Origin: Halomonas beimenensis
GTDB taxonomy: Bacteria; Pseudomonadota; Gammaproteobacteria; Pseudomonadales; Halomonadaceae
Reading direction: 5' to 3'
Assembly (NCBI RefSeq): GCF_002549795.1
Contig: NZ_CP021435.1
Coordinates: 1,612,001 to 1,676,000, forward strand
DNA: 64,000 bases
Shown one piece after another: positions 15,278 to 22,467 of the stretch. Position 1 is the first letter of the stretch. Each line of letters opens with the position of its first letter. The notes beneath the pieces are model-generated. The model was not told where the DNA came from. It did not search any database and worked only from the letters and a program-made list of their open reading frames with translations. The translations under genes were made by a program, and so were the position numbers.

Positions 15278-16504
15278 TCAGGCCTCCAGGGGCAGGCGCC
15301 GTCGGCGCCGGGCCCGCTGGATCATGCGATAACGCGAGCGAATCTCGTCGCGTTCCATGTAGCAGCCCTGCAGCCAGCGATGGCCGCTGCTGCCCTCGAA
15401 GGCATCCCGGGCGTGGAGCAGGCGACGGTTGTCGAAGATCACCAGGTCGCCGGGTGCGTAGGTGAAGCGAATGGCGAAGGCCGGGTCGCGCAGCAGGCGC
15501 TGCAGCGTCATCAGCGCCTCATAGGCCGGCTCCACGTCCTCGAAGGCGGTCTGCAGGGGGCCGCGCAGGAAGTCGGCGATGCGCACCTCGAGGAGCTCGC
15601 CCCGGGCGTCGAGGCGGATCATCGGCTCGTACCAGACATAATCGGTGGTCTTCGCGGTGTTGGCGTAGCACCAGCGCACCCGGGTCAGGGTCGCCCAGGC
15701 CTCCGGGTGGCGGTCGCGCAGGGCCTCGGCCACGGCGAAGCCGTCGAGCATCACCGCCTGGCCGCCCTCCACGCTGTTTTCCAGGCAGTGGAGCATCTGC
15801 AGGCCCGGGTGGTACTCGCGGGTCGGCAGGTCCACGTGGGGCGGCAGCGCGATGGCGGTGTAGGCATTGGAGTCCGGGTCCGGCTTGGCCTTGACATCGA
15901 ACAGTTCGCCGAAGTTGGTGGGGCGCACCGGCCCGATGCGCCGCGCGATGGCGTCCAGCGACCCGGGTTCGGTGGGCAGTTGGCGAAGCCGCACCAGGCC
16001 CTTGCCCAGGACGCTTTCCAGCGCCGGGGCGAGGATCGCCTCCTCGGCCTCCCCGCCCGGGGCGGTATCGAGCAGGCCGGCGGCGTCGAGGGTGTCGGGA
16101 CCGGCGTCGGGGCCGCCCTGCCAGGTGGAGATCGCCACCAGCGGCGCCTCGGGATCCTGGGCGTTGTCGTAGTCGTGGGCGCGCAGCCACCCCGGGTGGA
16201 AGCGCAGGCGACGATCCTCGGGGATGAAGTCGACGCACAGCGCGCCGGCGTCATCGATCTCGGCCCCGGCGATCTCCGGCCAGGCGGGCAGGGTGGAGAG
16301 GTCCAGGATGCGCTCCCGGGTCGCCGGGTTGACGGTGGTGTCGTCGGCGGCGTTCTCGCGCAGCCAGATGCCGTGATAGCGGCTGACCCGGCCATCGCGC
16401 CAGCGCAGCGTCACCAGGCGCGGCGTGAAGGAGACGGCGTCGAGCTCGACGTCGATCGGCCAGGCGTCGTAGTCGGGCGTGAGCGGCAGGTCGGTGCGGG
16501 ACAT
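15278..16504 (-). CDS. Gamma-butyrobetaine hydroxylase-like Fe(II)/2-oxoglutarate dioxygenase
   Basis: A 408-residue TauD/TfdA-fold enzyme with a DUF971-like N-terminal domain (IWLRENAADD, about residue 47) and a catalytic domain with His223-x-Asp225 (PPHVDLPT) and distal His364 (RLLHARDAFE). Gamma-butyrobetaine hydroxylases make L-carnitine, which would feed the cdhCAB genes found nearby. As in the other copy at 11644, the usual zinc-binding cysteines of the N-terminal domain are absent. The ATG at 16504 is preceded by AGGAGATCCC; an upstream in-frame ATG gives eight extra residues with no better ribosome site. The substrate could also be another trimethylammonium compound. A Rieske gene lies 109 bases upstream on the same strand. 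Confidence 0.75.
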   Translation of the reverse strand: MSRTDLPLTPDYDAWPIDVELDAVSFTPRLVTLRWRDGRVSRYHGIWLRENAADDTTVNPATRERILDLSTLPAWPEIAGAEIDDAGALCVDFIPEDRRLRFHPGWLRAHDYDNAQDPEAPLVAISTWQGGPDAGPDTLDAAGLLDTAPGGEAEEAILAPALESVLGKGLVRLRQLPTEPGSLDAIARRIGPVRPTNFGELFDVKAKPDPDSNAYTAIALPPHVDLPTREYHPGLQMLHCLENSVEGGQAVMLDGFAVAEALRDRHPEAWATLTRVRWCYANTAKTTDYVWYEPMIRLDARGELLEVRIADFLRGPLQTAFEDVEPAYEALMTLQRLLRDPAFAIRFTYAPGDLVIFDNRRLLHARDAFEGSSGHRWLQGCYMERDEIRSRYRMIQRARRRRRLPLEA

Positions 16505-16613
16505 GGGATCTCCTGAACGTCGTGACAACGCGACTCAGGATGCCAGGCGCCCCCTCCGGCCATACCACAGAATTCGACGCCGACTGTGCACGATTCGACA
16601 GATCGGCCGGCGC

Positions 16614-16988
16614 CTAATCGCCGATCACCAGCCAGCCGTCCTCCCGGCGCACCGGGACGGGATCCAGGGCACAGCCCAGGCCATACCCGCCCGTCCCCTC
16701 GCCGGTGCGGGCCGAGAAGGCGGCATCGTGGTTGGTACAGCGCAGCCGCTCGCCATCCTCGCTCAGCACCCGCCTGCCGCGCTGGTCGAGGGGCAGGAAC
16801 TGGTGGGGGCAGGCGTTGACGTAGGCCCTGAGCTCGCCATCGCCGAGGCACACCACGAGCAGCGGGAAGCGGCCTCGCTCGCCTTCCAGGGTCAGGCTCA
16901 GGTGGCCCTGCTCGGGCAGGGCTTCGGCCTCGATCACGGGGGTGCCGGGGGAGGGCGCGCTGCGGTAGGTCTTCCAGGCTGGGGTCAT
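16614..16988 (-). CDS. Small Rieske [2Fe-2S] protein
   Basis: A 124-residue soluble Rieske-domain protein. The cluster motifs are CPHQF and CTNHDAAF, the Cys-x-His and Cys-x2-His pairs of a Rieske site, separated by about 30 residues. Such small proteins act as ferredoxins for oxygenases or in unknown redox roles. It precedes the gamma-butyrobetaine hydroxylase-like gene by 109 bases, although 2-oxoglutarate dioxygenases do not need a Rieske partner. An upstream palindrome (17016-17033) suggests it is separately regulated. It might serve another oxygenase elsewhere in the genome. Confidence 0.8.
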   Translation of the reverse strand: MTPAWKTYRSAPSPGTPVIEAEALPEQGHLSLTLEGERGRFPLLVVCLGDGELRAYVNACPHQFLPLDQRGRRVLSEDGERLRCTNHDAAFSARTGEGTGGYGLGCALDPVPVRREDGWLVIGD

Positions 16989-17015
16989 CGGGGGCTCCGG
17001 GGATCAGGGGGCATT

Positions 17016-17033
17016 TGGTTTCAAACGAAACCA
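17016..17033. promoter_or_regulatory. Perfect palindrome upstream of the Rieske gene
   Basis: TGGTTTC (17016-17022), AAAC, then GAAACCA (17027-17033): a perfect 7-bp inverted repeat with a four-base spacer, 28 bases before the Rieske start codon. The AT-rich symmetric form differs from surrounding GC-rich DNA and resembles an operator for a dimeric repressor of TetR, MarR or LacI type. No such regulator is encoded next to it. Confidence 0.5.
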
Positions 17034-17101
17034 GTTGCCGGCCAGCCTGTCAATGTCGGCCGCCGACCGCGAGTGCCCAGGGCCGGAGGGCATGCCGCGG
17101 C

Positions 17102-18055
17102 TCAGGGCCGCCGGCGCCACTCGCTCGGGGTGACGCCGTGGCGGCGGCGGAAGGCCCGGGTGAAGCTCGAGGCGGAGGCGAAGCCGCAGGCCAGGGCGAT
17201 GTCCATCACGCTGTGGCGGGTCTCGCGCAGCAGCCGATGGGCATGGTCCAGGCGCCGGGCCAGGTAGGCCCGCTGGGGCGAGGTGCCCAGGTGGCGGGCG
17301 AAGAGTCGGTCCAGGCGGCGCCAGGAGAGGTCGAGTTCGGCGGCGAGCTCGCGGATGCCCAGCGGCGACTCCAGGTTGGCCTCCATCAGGCCGATAGCGC
17401 GCCGAAGGGTCGGGTCCGGCGGAGCGGCCGGATCACGTTGGCGGCTGGCCGGCAATCGTCCGTGGTCGTGGATCAGCTGGTCACGGACGCGCTGGGCGAG
17501 GTCGTCGCCGTGGCGACGCCGGATCAGGTCCAGGCTCATGTCGATGGCCGCGCTGCCCCCGGCGCAGGAGAAACCCTCCGGCGTGACCTCGTAGATCGAC
17601 TCCACGGCATCGACCCGGGGAAAGCGGGTGCGGAACTCGGGCAGGCACTCCCAGTGCAGGGTGACCGTCTGGTCGTCGAGCAGCCCGGCGGCGGCCAGCG
17701 CGAAGCAGCCGGTGTCGATCCCGCCGAGCACGCAGCCCGAGGCGGCGCACTGGCGCAGCCAGTCGAGCAGGGCCTCGTCGAGGGAGGCCTCGGGCTCGAA
17801 GCTGGCGCAGACGGCAAGGCTGGGCAGCGCCGTCGCCTCGGCGAGGGCGCGGGTGGCGGTCAGCGTCATGCCGTTGGAGGCGACCACCGGTTCGCCGTCA
17901 CGGCTGATCAGGTCCCACTCGAAGAGGGGGGCGCCGCTGATGCGATTGGCGATGCGCAGCGGCTCGATGGCCGAGAAGAAGGCGACCATGGCGAAGCGCG
18001 GCAGCAGCAGGAAACCGATCCGCTCCGGGGCGGGGACGGGAGGATGAAGTCTCAT
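17102..18055 (-). CDS. GlxA-family AraC-type regulator, CdhR-like (paralogue 1)
   Basis: A 317-residue regulator with an amidotransferase-like N-terminal domain (IGFLLLPRFAMVAFFSAIEP, about residues 13-32; GGIDTGCFALAAAGLL) and a C-terminal AraC domain (LGIRELAAELDLSWRRLDRL; VMDIALACGFASASSFTRAF). It closely resembles the regulator at 19270, which suggests a duplication. The type is that of CdhR and GbdR, which respond to carnitine and glycine betaine in pseudomonads. It is divergent from the caiX-like gene across a 202-base gap and reads toward the Rieske gene, so either or both may be targets. Which ligand it senses cannot be decided from sequence. Confidence 0.8.
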   Translation of the reverse strand: MRLHPPVPAPERIGFLLLPRFAMVAFFSAIEPLRIANRISGAPLFEWDLISRDGEPVVASNGMTLTATRALAEATALPSLAVCASFEPEASLDEALLDWLRQCAASGCVLGGIDTGCFALAAAGLLDDQTVTLHWECLPEFRTRFPRVDAVESIYEVTPEGFSCAGGSAAIDMSLDLIRRRHGDDLAQRVRDQLIHDHGRLPASRQRDPAAPPDPTLRRAIGLMEANLESPLGIRELAAELDLSWRRLDRLFARHLGTSPQRAYLARRLDHAHRLLRETRHSVMDIALACGFASASSFTRAFRRRHGVTPSEWRRRP

Positions 18056-18163
18056 GGGGGTCGGGCCGGCGTCGAGTGGGGGCTCGGGAGGCCCCTGGAA
18101 GGGGCCCGCGGATCTCGACCCCCGATTGTAGGGGCTGGACGGGCCTTTGCAACGCCGGGCATC

Positions 18164-18199
18164 TGTCGCCTGATGCGGCTCCAGTGTCGCCTGGCGTCA
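18164..18199 (+). promoter_or_regulatory. Candidate CdhR-type operator upstream of caiX
   Basis: Two direct repeats, TGTCGCCTGATG at 18164 and TGTCGCCTGGCG at 18185, are spaced 21 bases apart, two turns of the helix as expected for AraC-family half-sites. The second begins 73 bases before the caiX ATG. The same motif occurs upstream of cdhC at 27461-27512. Activator binding is inferred. Confidence 0.5.
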
Positions 18200-18257
18200 A
18201 GTCTGGGGGCGAGGTGTCGTCAGAATGAAGGCATCTTCATCGAACGAGGAGTCTCGC

Positions 18258-19199
18258 ATGCCCCACCTTCGCCCGCACCGCACCCTGCTGACCGCCGCCG
18301 CGTTCTCCCTCGCCGGCCTGGCGAGCCTGCCGGCCCAGGCCGAGATCGAGGAAGTGCGCTTCGGCGTGCCTCCGTGGCCGGGCGTGACCGTCAAGTCCGA
18401 GGTCGCCGCCCAGTTGCTCGAGGCCCTGGGCTACGAGACCCGGCAGAAAGACCTGGCGGTCAGCGTCATCCTCAATGGCCTGGCCCAGGGTGACCTGGAG
18501 GTCTACCTGGGGGGCTGGTACCCGGTGCAGACCGAGATGGTCGAACCGCTGGTGGCCGAGGGCAAGGTGGCCAAGGCCGCCGCCAATATCCAGGGGGCCA
18601 CGTCCGGCCTGGTGGTGCCGCGCTACGTCCATGAGGCCGGCATCACCTCGGTGGCCGATCTCGACGCCCATCGCGAGCGCTTCGACGGCACCATCCAGGG
18701 CATCGAGGCCGGGACCGGCATCAACACCGCCATCCTGGGGGCCATCGACGAGGATCTCGCCGGCCTCGGTGACTGGCACCTGCGCGAGAGCTCCACCGCG
18801 GCCATGCTGGCCCAGGCGGAGCAGAAGATGCGCGACGGCGAGTGGGTGACCTTCGTCGGCTGGGAGCCCCACTGGATGAACGTCAGTTTCGATCTGGTCT
18901 ACCTGGACGATGCCGACGAGGCCGGCATCGCCGACATCGAGAGCACGGTCTGGACGGTGGTGCCGGCCTCCCTCGAAGCCGAGGATCCGGACCTGTACCG
19001 CTTCATGAGCCAGTACGTGGTCGACACCGCCGACCAGAACGACTGGGTGCACGGCTACAGCTACGAGGAGCGGCCCGCCGAGGAGGTGGCCCGCGAGTGG
19101 ATCCGCGCCCACTACGACACCGTCGCGACCTGGCTCGAGGACGTCGAGGCCCGGGACGGCCGGCCCGCCATGGAGGCGGTGAGGGCCCACTTCGGCTGA
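18258..19199 (+). CDS. Carnitine/glycine betaine periplasmic binding protein (CaiX/ProX-like)
   Basis: A 313-residue exported OpuAC-type binding protein. A signal peptide (about 1-28) ends in LPAQA and is followed by EEVRFGVPPWPGVTVKSEV, the start of the quaternary-ammonium binding fold. EVYLGGWYP and GWEPHWMN supply the aromatic residues that cage trimethylammonium groups in this family. The ATG at 18258 follows GAGGAG. In pseudomonads CaiX serves carnitine through the shared choline/betaine ABC channel; no cognate permease or ATPase is in this window, so an orphan protein using a distant channel is likely. It is followed by a hairpin and then a CdhR-like regulator gene. Confidence 0.8.
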   Translation: MPHLRPHRTLLTAAAFSLAGLASLPAQAEIEEVRFGVPPWPGVTVKSEVAAQLLEALGYETRQKDLAVSVILNGLAQGDLEVYLGGWYPVQTEMVEPLVAEGKVAKAAANIQGATSGLVVPRYVHEAGITSVADLDAHRERFDGTIQGIEAGTGINTAILGAIDEDLAGLGDWHLRESSTAAMLAQAEQKMRDGEWVTFVGWEPHWMNVSFDLVYLDDADEAGIADIESTVWTVVPASLEAEDPDLYRFMSQYVVDTADQNDWVHGYSYEERPAEEVAREWIRAHYDTVATWLEDVEARDGRPAMEAVRAHFG

Positions 19200-19222
19200 A
19201 CGGGTGCCTTGCTCGCCTCGCC

Positions 19223-19247
19223 GGGGCCGGTCATCATGATCGGCCCC
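19223..19247 (+). terminator. Hairpin between caiX-like and regulator genes
   Basis: GGGGCCGGTCA (19223-19233) pairs with TGATCGGCCCC (19237-19247) with one wobble pair and a three-base loop. It starts 23 bases past the stop codon and has no T-run after it. It may attenuate transcription into the regulator or stabilise the binding-protein message, as at 6553. Confidence 0.5.
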
Positions 19248-19269
19248 CGTCGCTTCCGCCGCTTCCCTT

Positions 19270-20232
19270 ATGCGTCTCGACTATTCCGGTCCCCTTCCCG
19301 AGCCGATCGGCTTCCTGCTGCTGCCGAGCTTCTCCATGATGGCCTTCTTCTCGGCCGTGGAGCCCCTGCGCATCGCCAACCGCATCAGCGGCCGGCCCCT
19401 GTTCGACTGGACGCTGATCAGCGAGGACGGCGGACCGGTGACGGCCTCCAACGGCATGACGCTGCTCGCCGACCAGTCGATCGAAGGGGTGCACCATCTG
19501 CCGTCCCTGGCGGTGTGCAGCGGCTTCGATCCGGAACGTCACCTGAGCCGGGCGCTGATGCGCTGGCTGCATCGCCTCGATGCGGCGGGCTGCGCGCTGG
19601 GCGGACTCGACACCGGTTGCTTCCTGCTGGCCGCGGCGGGGCTGCTGGAGGGCGAGCGGGTCACCCTGCACTGGGAGAGCCTGCCGGCCTTCCGGGAGCG
19701 CTTCCCGGCCATCGCGACCTCGGACGAGCTGTTCGAGCTGGGCGGGCGGCGCTTCTCCTGTGCCGGCGGGGCGGCCGCCATGGACATGGCGCTGGAAGCG
19801 ATCGCCCGCCGGCACGGCCAGCGCCTGGCCATCGACGTCTCGGAGCAGCTGATCCACGAGCGCATGCGGACCCGGCACGACCAGCAGCGCATGACCCTGG
19901 CCCGGCGCCTGGGCACCCATAACGCCCGCCTGGTGGAGGCCGTGGACCTGATGGAGCGTCATCTGGAGACGCCGCTTCCGCTGGCCGAGGTGGCAAGGCG
20001 AAGCGGCGTCTCGCTGCGCCACCTGCAGCGGCTCTTCGAGCAGGAGCTGGGGCGATCGCCCCGGGACTGGTACCTGGAGCTGCGCCTGGATCGGGCCCGT
20101 CACCTCCTGGAGGAGACCGACCTGGACATCCTGGCGGTGGGGCTGGCCTGCGGCTTCGCCTCGAGCTCCAGCTTCGCCCGGGCCTTCCGCCAGCGCTTCG
20201 GCGCCTCGCCGCGGCAGGTCCGTCGCGGCTGA
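19270..20232 (+). CDS. GlxA-family AraC-type regulator, CdhR-like (paralogue 2)
   Basis: A 320-residue regulator, 70 bases downstream of the caiX-like gene and on the same strand. The N-terminal amidotransferase-like domain opens IGFLLLPSFSMMAFFSAVEP and includes GGLDTGCFLLAAAGLLEG. The C-terminal AraC domain carries LAEVARRSGVSLRHLQRLF and DILAVGLACGFASSSSFARA. It is very similar to the regulator at 17102, especially in the first 70 residues, so the two flank caiX as paralogues. It is the better placed candidate for a CdhR-type activator of caiX and cdhCAB. The two may sense different ligands such as carnitine and glycine betaine. Confidence 0.8.
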   Translation: MRLDYSGPLPEPIGFLLLPSFSMMAFFSAVEPLRIANRISGRPLFDWTLISEDGGPVTASNGMTLLADQSIEGVHHLPSLAVCSGFDPERHLSRALMRWLHRLDAAGCALGGLDTGCFLLAAAGLLEGERVTLHWESLPAFRERFPAIATSDELFELGGRRFSCAGGAAAMDMALEAIARRHGQRLAIDVSEQLIHERMRTRHDQQRMTLARRLGTHNARLVEAVDLMERHLETPLPLAEVARRSGVSLRHLQRLFEQELGRSPRDWYLELRLDRARHLLEETDLDILAVGLACGFASSSSFARAFRQRFGASPRQVRRG

Positions 20233-20247
20233 CCCTTCCGCGCGGCC

Positions 20248-20928
20248 TTACACCTCGGCCCACATCCGCAGCAGATTCGCCAGGCTCTTCGACAGCATGT
20301 CAAAGGTCCGTGTCTTGCCGTTGGCCTCGAATTCCTGTCGACGGGTGGTATCCAGGTCGAAGAGGATCTCGCGCTGTTGGGGGTCGCGAACCTGGCTCTG
20401 GGCCCAGCCCACCGCGGCGAGCCGCTCGCCCCGGGTCACCGGCTCGACCCGATGCAGCGTCGAGGAGGGGTAGAGGATCAGCGCGCCAGCCGGCAGCTTG
20501 TAGGTCTGCTCGCCGGCGGTCGAGTCGACGAGCAGCTCGCCGCCGTCGTAGCTGTCCGGATCGTTGAGGAAGAGGGTGAACGACAGGTCGGTGCGCATGG
20601 CGCCCTGGGGGGTGGCCATGATCGCATCGTCGACGTGGTTGCCGTAGGTCATGCCCTCCTGGTAGCGGCTGAACATCAACGGTTTCATGCGCTTCGGGCG
20701 GGCCGCCATCTGGAAGAGGGGGTTGGCCTGGAGCGCCTTGGCGACCTCCTGGCGGAGTTCGGCGATCTCGGGCCGTCGCCCGTCGGCCTGTTCGTTCTGC
20801 TTCACCGTGCGAGCATGCCAGCCGGCCGTCTCCCGGCCGTCGCGGAAGTCGGTCTCTGCCAGGGTGGCCCTGACGCGGGACAGCAGCTCGGGGGAGATGG
20901 CCTGGTCGATGCAGAGGATCACGGGCAC
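20248..20928 (-). CDS. piuC: PiuC-like Fe(II)/2-oxoglutarate PKHD-type hydroxylase
   Basis: A 226-residue prolyl-4-hydroxylase-fold protein of the PKHD/PiuC family. Candidate iron ligands are His98 and Asp100 (GNHVDDAI) and His159 (TLHRVEP), with Arg169 for 2-oxoglutarate. PiuC genes normally sit beside TonB-dependent iron receptors (PiuA) and are iron-repressed; here no receptor is visible, and the divergent neighbour is the Gly/Glu/His-repeat protein. The start is a GTG codon (20926-20928) with a poor ribosome site, but no better in-frame start keeps the conserved N-terminus. The substrate of the family is not known with certainty. Confidence 0.85.
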   Translation of the reverse strand: MPVILCIDQAISPELLSRVRATLAETDFRDGRETAGWHARTVKQNEQADGRRPEIAELRQEVAKALQANPLFQMAARPKRMKPLMFSRYQEGMTYGNHVDDAIMATPQGAMRTDLSFTLFLNDPDSYDGGELLVDSTAGEQTYKLPAGALILYPSSTLHRVEPVTRGERLAAVGWAQSQVRDPQQREILFDLDTTRRQEFEANGKTRTFDMLSKSLANLLRMWAEV

Positions 20929-21072
20929 GCTCCAGTCGTTCGGATTGAGCGACGATTATAAACAAGTGTGAATCGTTTGCATTAGTCTTTCGTAGTCGGC
21001 AAGCTATCGGGGCACCGAGAATGGCCTGCATGGCCGTGCGCCCTGGCAATCGCAATCGATAAGGAAGCCCGA
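20929..21072. promoter_or_regulatory. Divergent promoter region of piuC and the GGE-repeat gene
   Basis: This 144-base gap has an AT-rich pocket (about 20950-20985) containing GATTATAAACAAG and AATCGTTTGCATT, unlike the GC-rich surroundings. A Fur-type site would be expected for piuC, but the fit to the Fur consensus here is poor, so only a shared promoter zone is claimed. Confidence 0.3.
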
Positions 21073-22374
21073 ATGTCCAACAACATCCGTACCAAGCTGT
21101 GGGTCGGCGTCGGTACCAGCGTCCTGCTGGGCACCAGCGCGGCCAGCTGGGCCGAGGCCGACGCCTCCGCCGAGTTCACCCAAGGTCCCGACAACCTGCT
21201 GCTGGCCTCCGCCGATCACGGCGGCGAGGGCGGTGAAGGCGCCGAAGGCGGCGAAGCCAGCCATTACCACGAGGAAGGTGGTGAAGGCGGTGAAGGCGGT
21301 GAAGGCGGCGAGGCCGGTCACCACCACGAAGGCGGTGAAGGTGGCGAAGGCGGCGAAGGCGGCGAGGCCGGTCACCACCACGAAGGCGGCGAAGGTGGTG
21401 AAGGTGGCGAAGGCGGCGAGGCCGGTCACCACCACGAAGGCGGCGAAGGTGGTGAAGGCGGCGAAGGCGGCGAGGCCGGTCACCACCACGAAGGCGGCGA
21501 AGGCGGTGAAGGCGGTGAAGGCGGTGAAGGCGGTGAAGGCGGTGAAGGCGGTGAAGGCGGTGAAGGCAGCGCCGCGGCCGATCCCTATGCGGTCTTCGCC
21601 TACCTGAACGCTTCCGCCGGCGGCGAAGGCGGTGAAGGCGGCGAAGGTGGCGAAGGTGGTGAAGGTGGTGAAGGTGGCGAAGGTGGCGAAGGTGGCGAAG
21701 GTGGCGAAGGTGGCGAAGGTGGCGAAGCCGGCCATGCCATCGACGCCAGCAACCCCGGCGTCTACTACACCAACCTGGCCATGATGAAGGGCCACCTGGC
21801 CGTCGCCCGCGAGCTCTACCAGGCCGGCGAGCAGACCGCGGCCCAGCCGCATTTCGGCCATCCCCTCCACGAGCACTACGAGCCCCTGGAATCCGCCTTC
21901 GAGGCGCGGGGCGTCGAGCACTTCGAGGGTACCCTGGAAGCCCTGGTCGAGGAGGTCCGTGAAGGCGGCGAGTGGGGCGACCATGCCGACGCCTATGCGG
22001 CGGCCGTCGGTGCCATCGACGCCGCCATGCAGGACGTGGACGGTGAGCTGCGCGAGGACGTGACCTTCCAGAGCCGCGTCCAGCTGGCCCTGCTGCGCCA
22101 GGCGATGCACGAGTACGAGGAAGCCGTGGATGACGGCCAGTTCGTCAATGTCCTCGAGTACCAGGACAGCCGTGGCTTCGTGCTGACCGCCAAGGCGCTG
22201 CTCGAAGTGCAGTCCGAGCTGTACGACGACGAGGCCTACGGCGAGCTGCTGGCGGCCTACGAGGACGCGCTCGCGGCCTGGCCGTCCGCCGTCGCTCCCG
22301 AGGCGCCGGTGATGACGCCGGGCGAGCTCTCGGCCGCGATGTTCAAGCTGGAGGCGGAGCTCGGCGAGTACTGA
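21073..22374 (+). CDS. Exported Gly-Gly-Glu/His-rich repeat protein, function unknown
   Basis: A 433-residue protein I do not recognise. Residues 1-27 form a signal peptide (cut after ASWA). Residues 50-166 and 183-220 are low-complexity: about 39 GGE triplets, with HHHE clusters at 83-86, 101-104, 119-122 and 137-140 set exactly 18 residues apart and a related HYHEE at 64-68. A short ordered insert (DPYAVFAYLNA) splits the two blocks. Residues 230-433 are a helical, acidic domain containing HFGHPLHEHYE. Periodic histidine and glutamate clusters suggest binding of a divalent metal in the periplasm, and the divergent PiuC-like gene hints at iron. The ATG follows AAGGAAG. A terminator at 22421 ends the unit. 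The metal role is inference. Confidence 0.8.
   Translation: MSNNIRTKLWVGVGTSVLLGTSAASWAEADASAEFTQGPDNLLLASADHGGEGGEGAEGGEASHYHEEGGEGGEGGEGGEAGHHHEGGEGGEGGEGGEAGHHHEGGEGGEGGEGGEAGHHHEGGEGGEGGEGGEAGHHHEGGEGGEGGEGGEGGEGGEGGEGGEGSAAADPYAVFAYLNASAGGEGGEGGEGGEGGEGGEGGEGGEGGEGGEGGEGGEAGHAIDASNPGVYYTNLAMMKGHLAVARELYQAGEQTAAQPHFGHPLHEHYEPLESAFEARGVEHFEGTLEALVEEVREGGEWGDHADAYAAAVGAIDAAMQDVDGELREDVTFQSRVQLALLRQAMHEYEEAVDDGQFVNVLEYQDSRGFVLTAKALLEVQSELYDDEAYGELLAAYEDALAAWPSAVAPEAPVMTPGELSAAMFKLEAELGEY
21220..21726 (+). repeat. In-frame 9-bp and 54-bp tandem repeats in the GGE protein gene
   Basis: The base unit is 9 bp, GGCGGTGAA, with third-position variants (GGT/GGC). Four copies of a 54-bp higher unit code for HHHE, four GGE triplets and AG. 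All units are multiples of three, so copy-number change by slippage would alter length without breaking the frame. Copies differ mainly at synonymous positions. Confidence 0.9.
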
Positions 22375-22420
22375 GCCTGAGCCGCGGACGATCGAAGCGG
22401 GGGCCGAGGCCCCAGCAAGG

Positions 22421-22453
22421 AAGGCCCGACCCGGCGCTGCCGGGTCGGGCCTT
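22421..22453. terminator. Strong bidirectional terminator
   Basis: AAGGCCCGACCCGGC (22421-22435) and GCCGGGTCGGGCCTT (22439-22453) form a perfect 15-bp stem with loop GCT, between the convergent GGE-repeat and esterase genes. The A-rich start and TT end give modest T-runs in both directions. Confidence 0.85.
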
Positions 22454-22467
22454 GTCGTCTGTGGGGC

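Noticed and set aside
20945-20990. Fur box between piuC and the GGE-repeat gene
   Set aside because: AT-rich, and context would favour one, but the best alignment to the 19-base consensus is too poor to claim.
21220-21726. Possible CRISPR-like or satellite array
   Set aside because: The repeats are in frame inside a secreted protein gene with no unique spacers, so this is a protein repeat.
21004-22110. Antisense 368-codon frame rich in Ala-Phe-Thr repeats
   Set aside because: It is the complement of the GGE repeat gene. The plus-strand frame has a signal peptide, a ribosome site and a structured C-terminal domain; this one has none.
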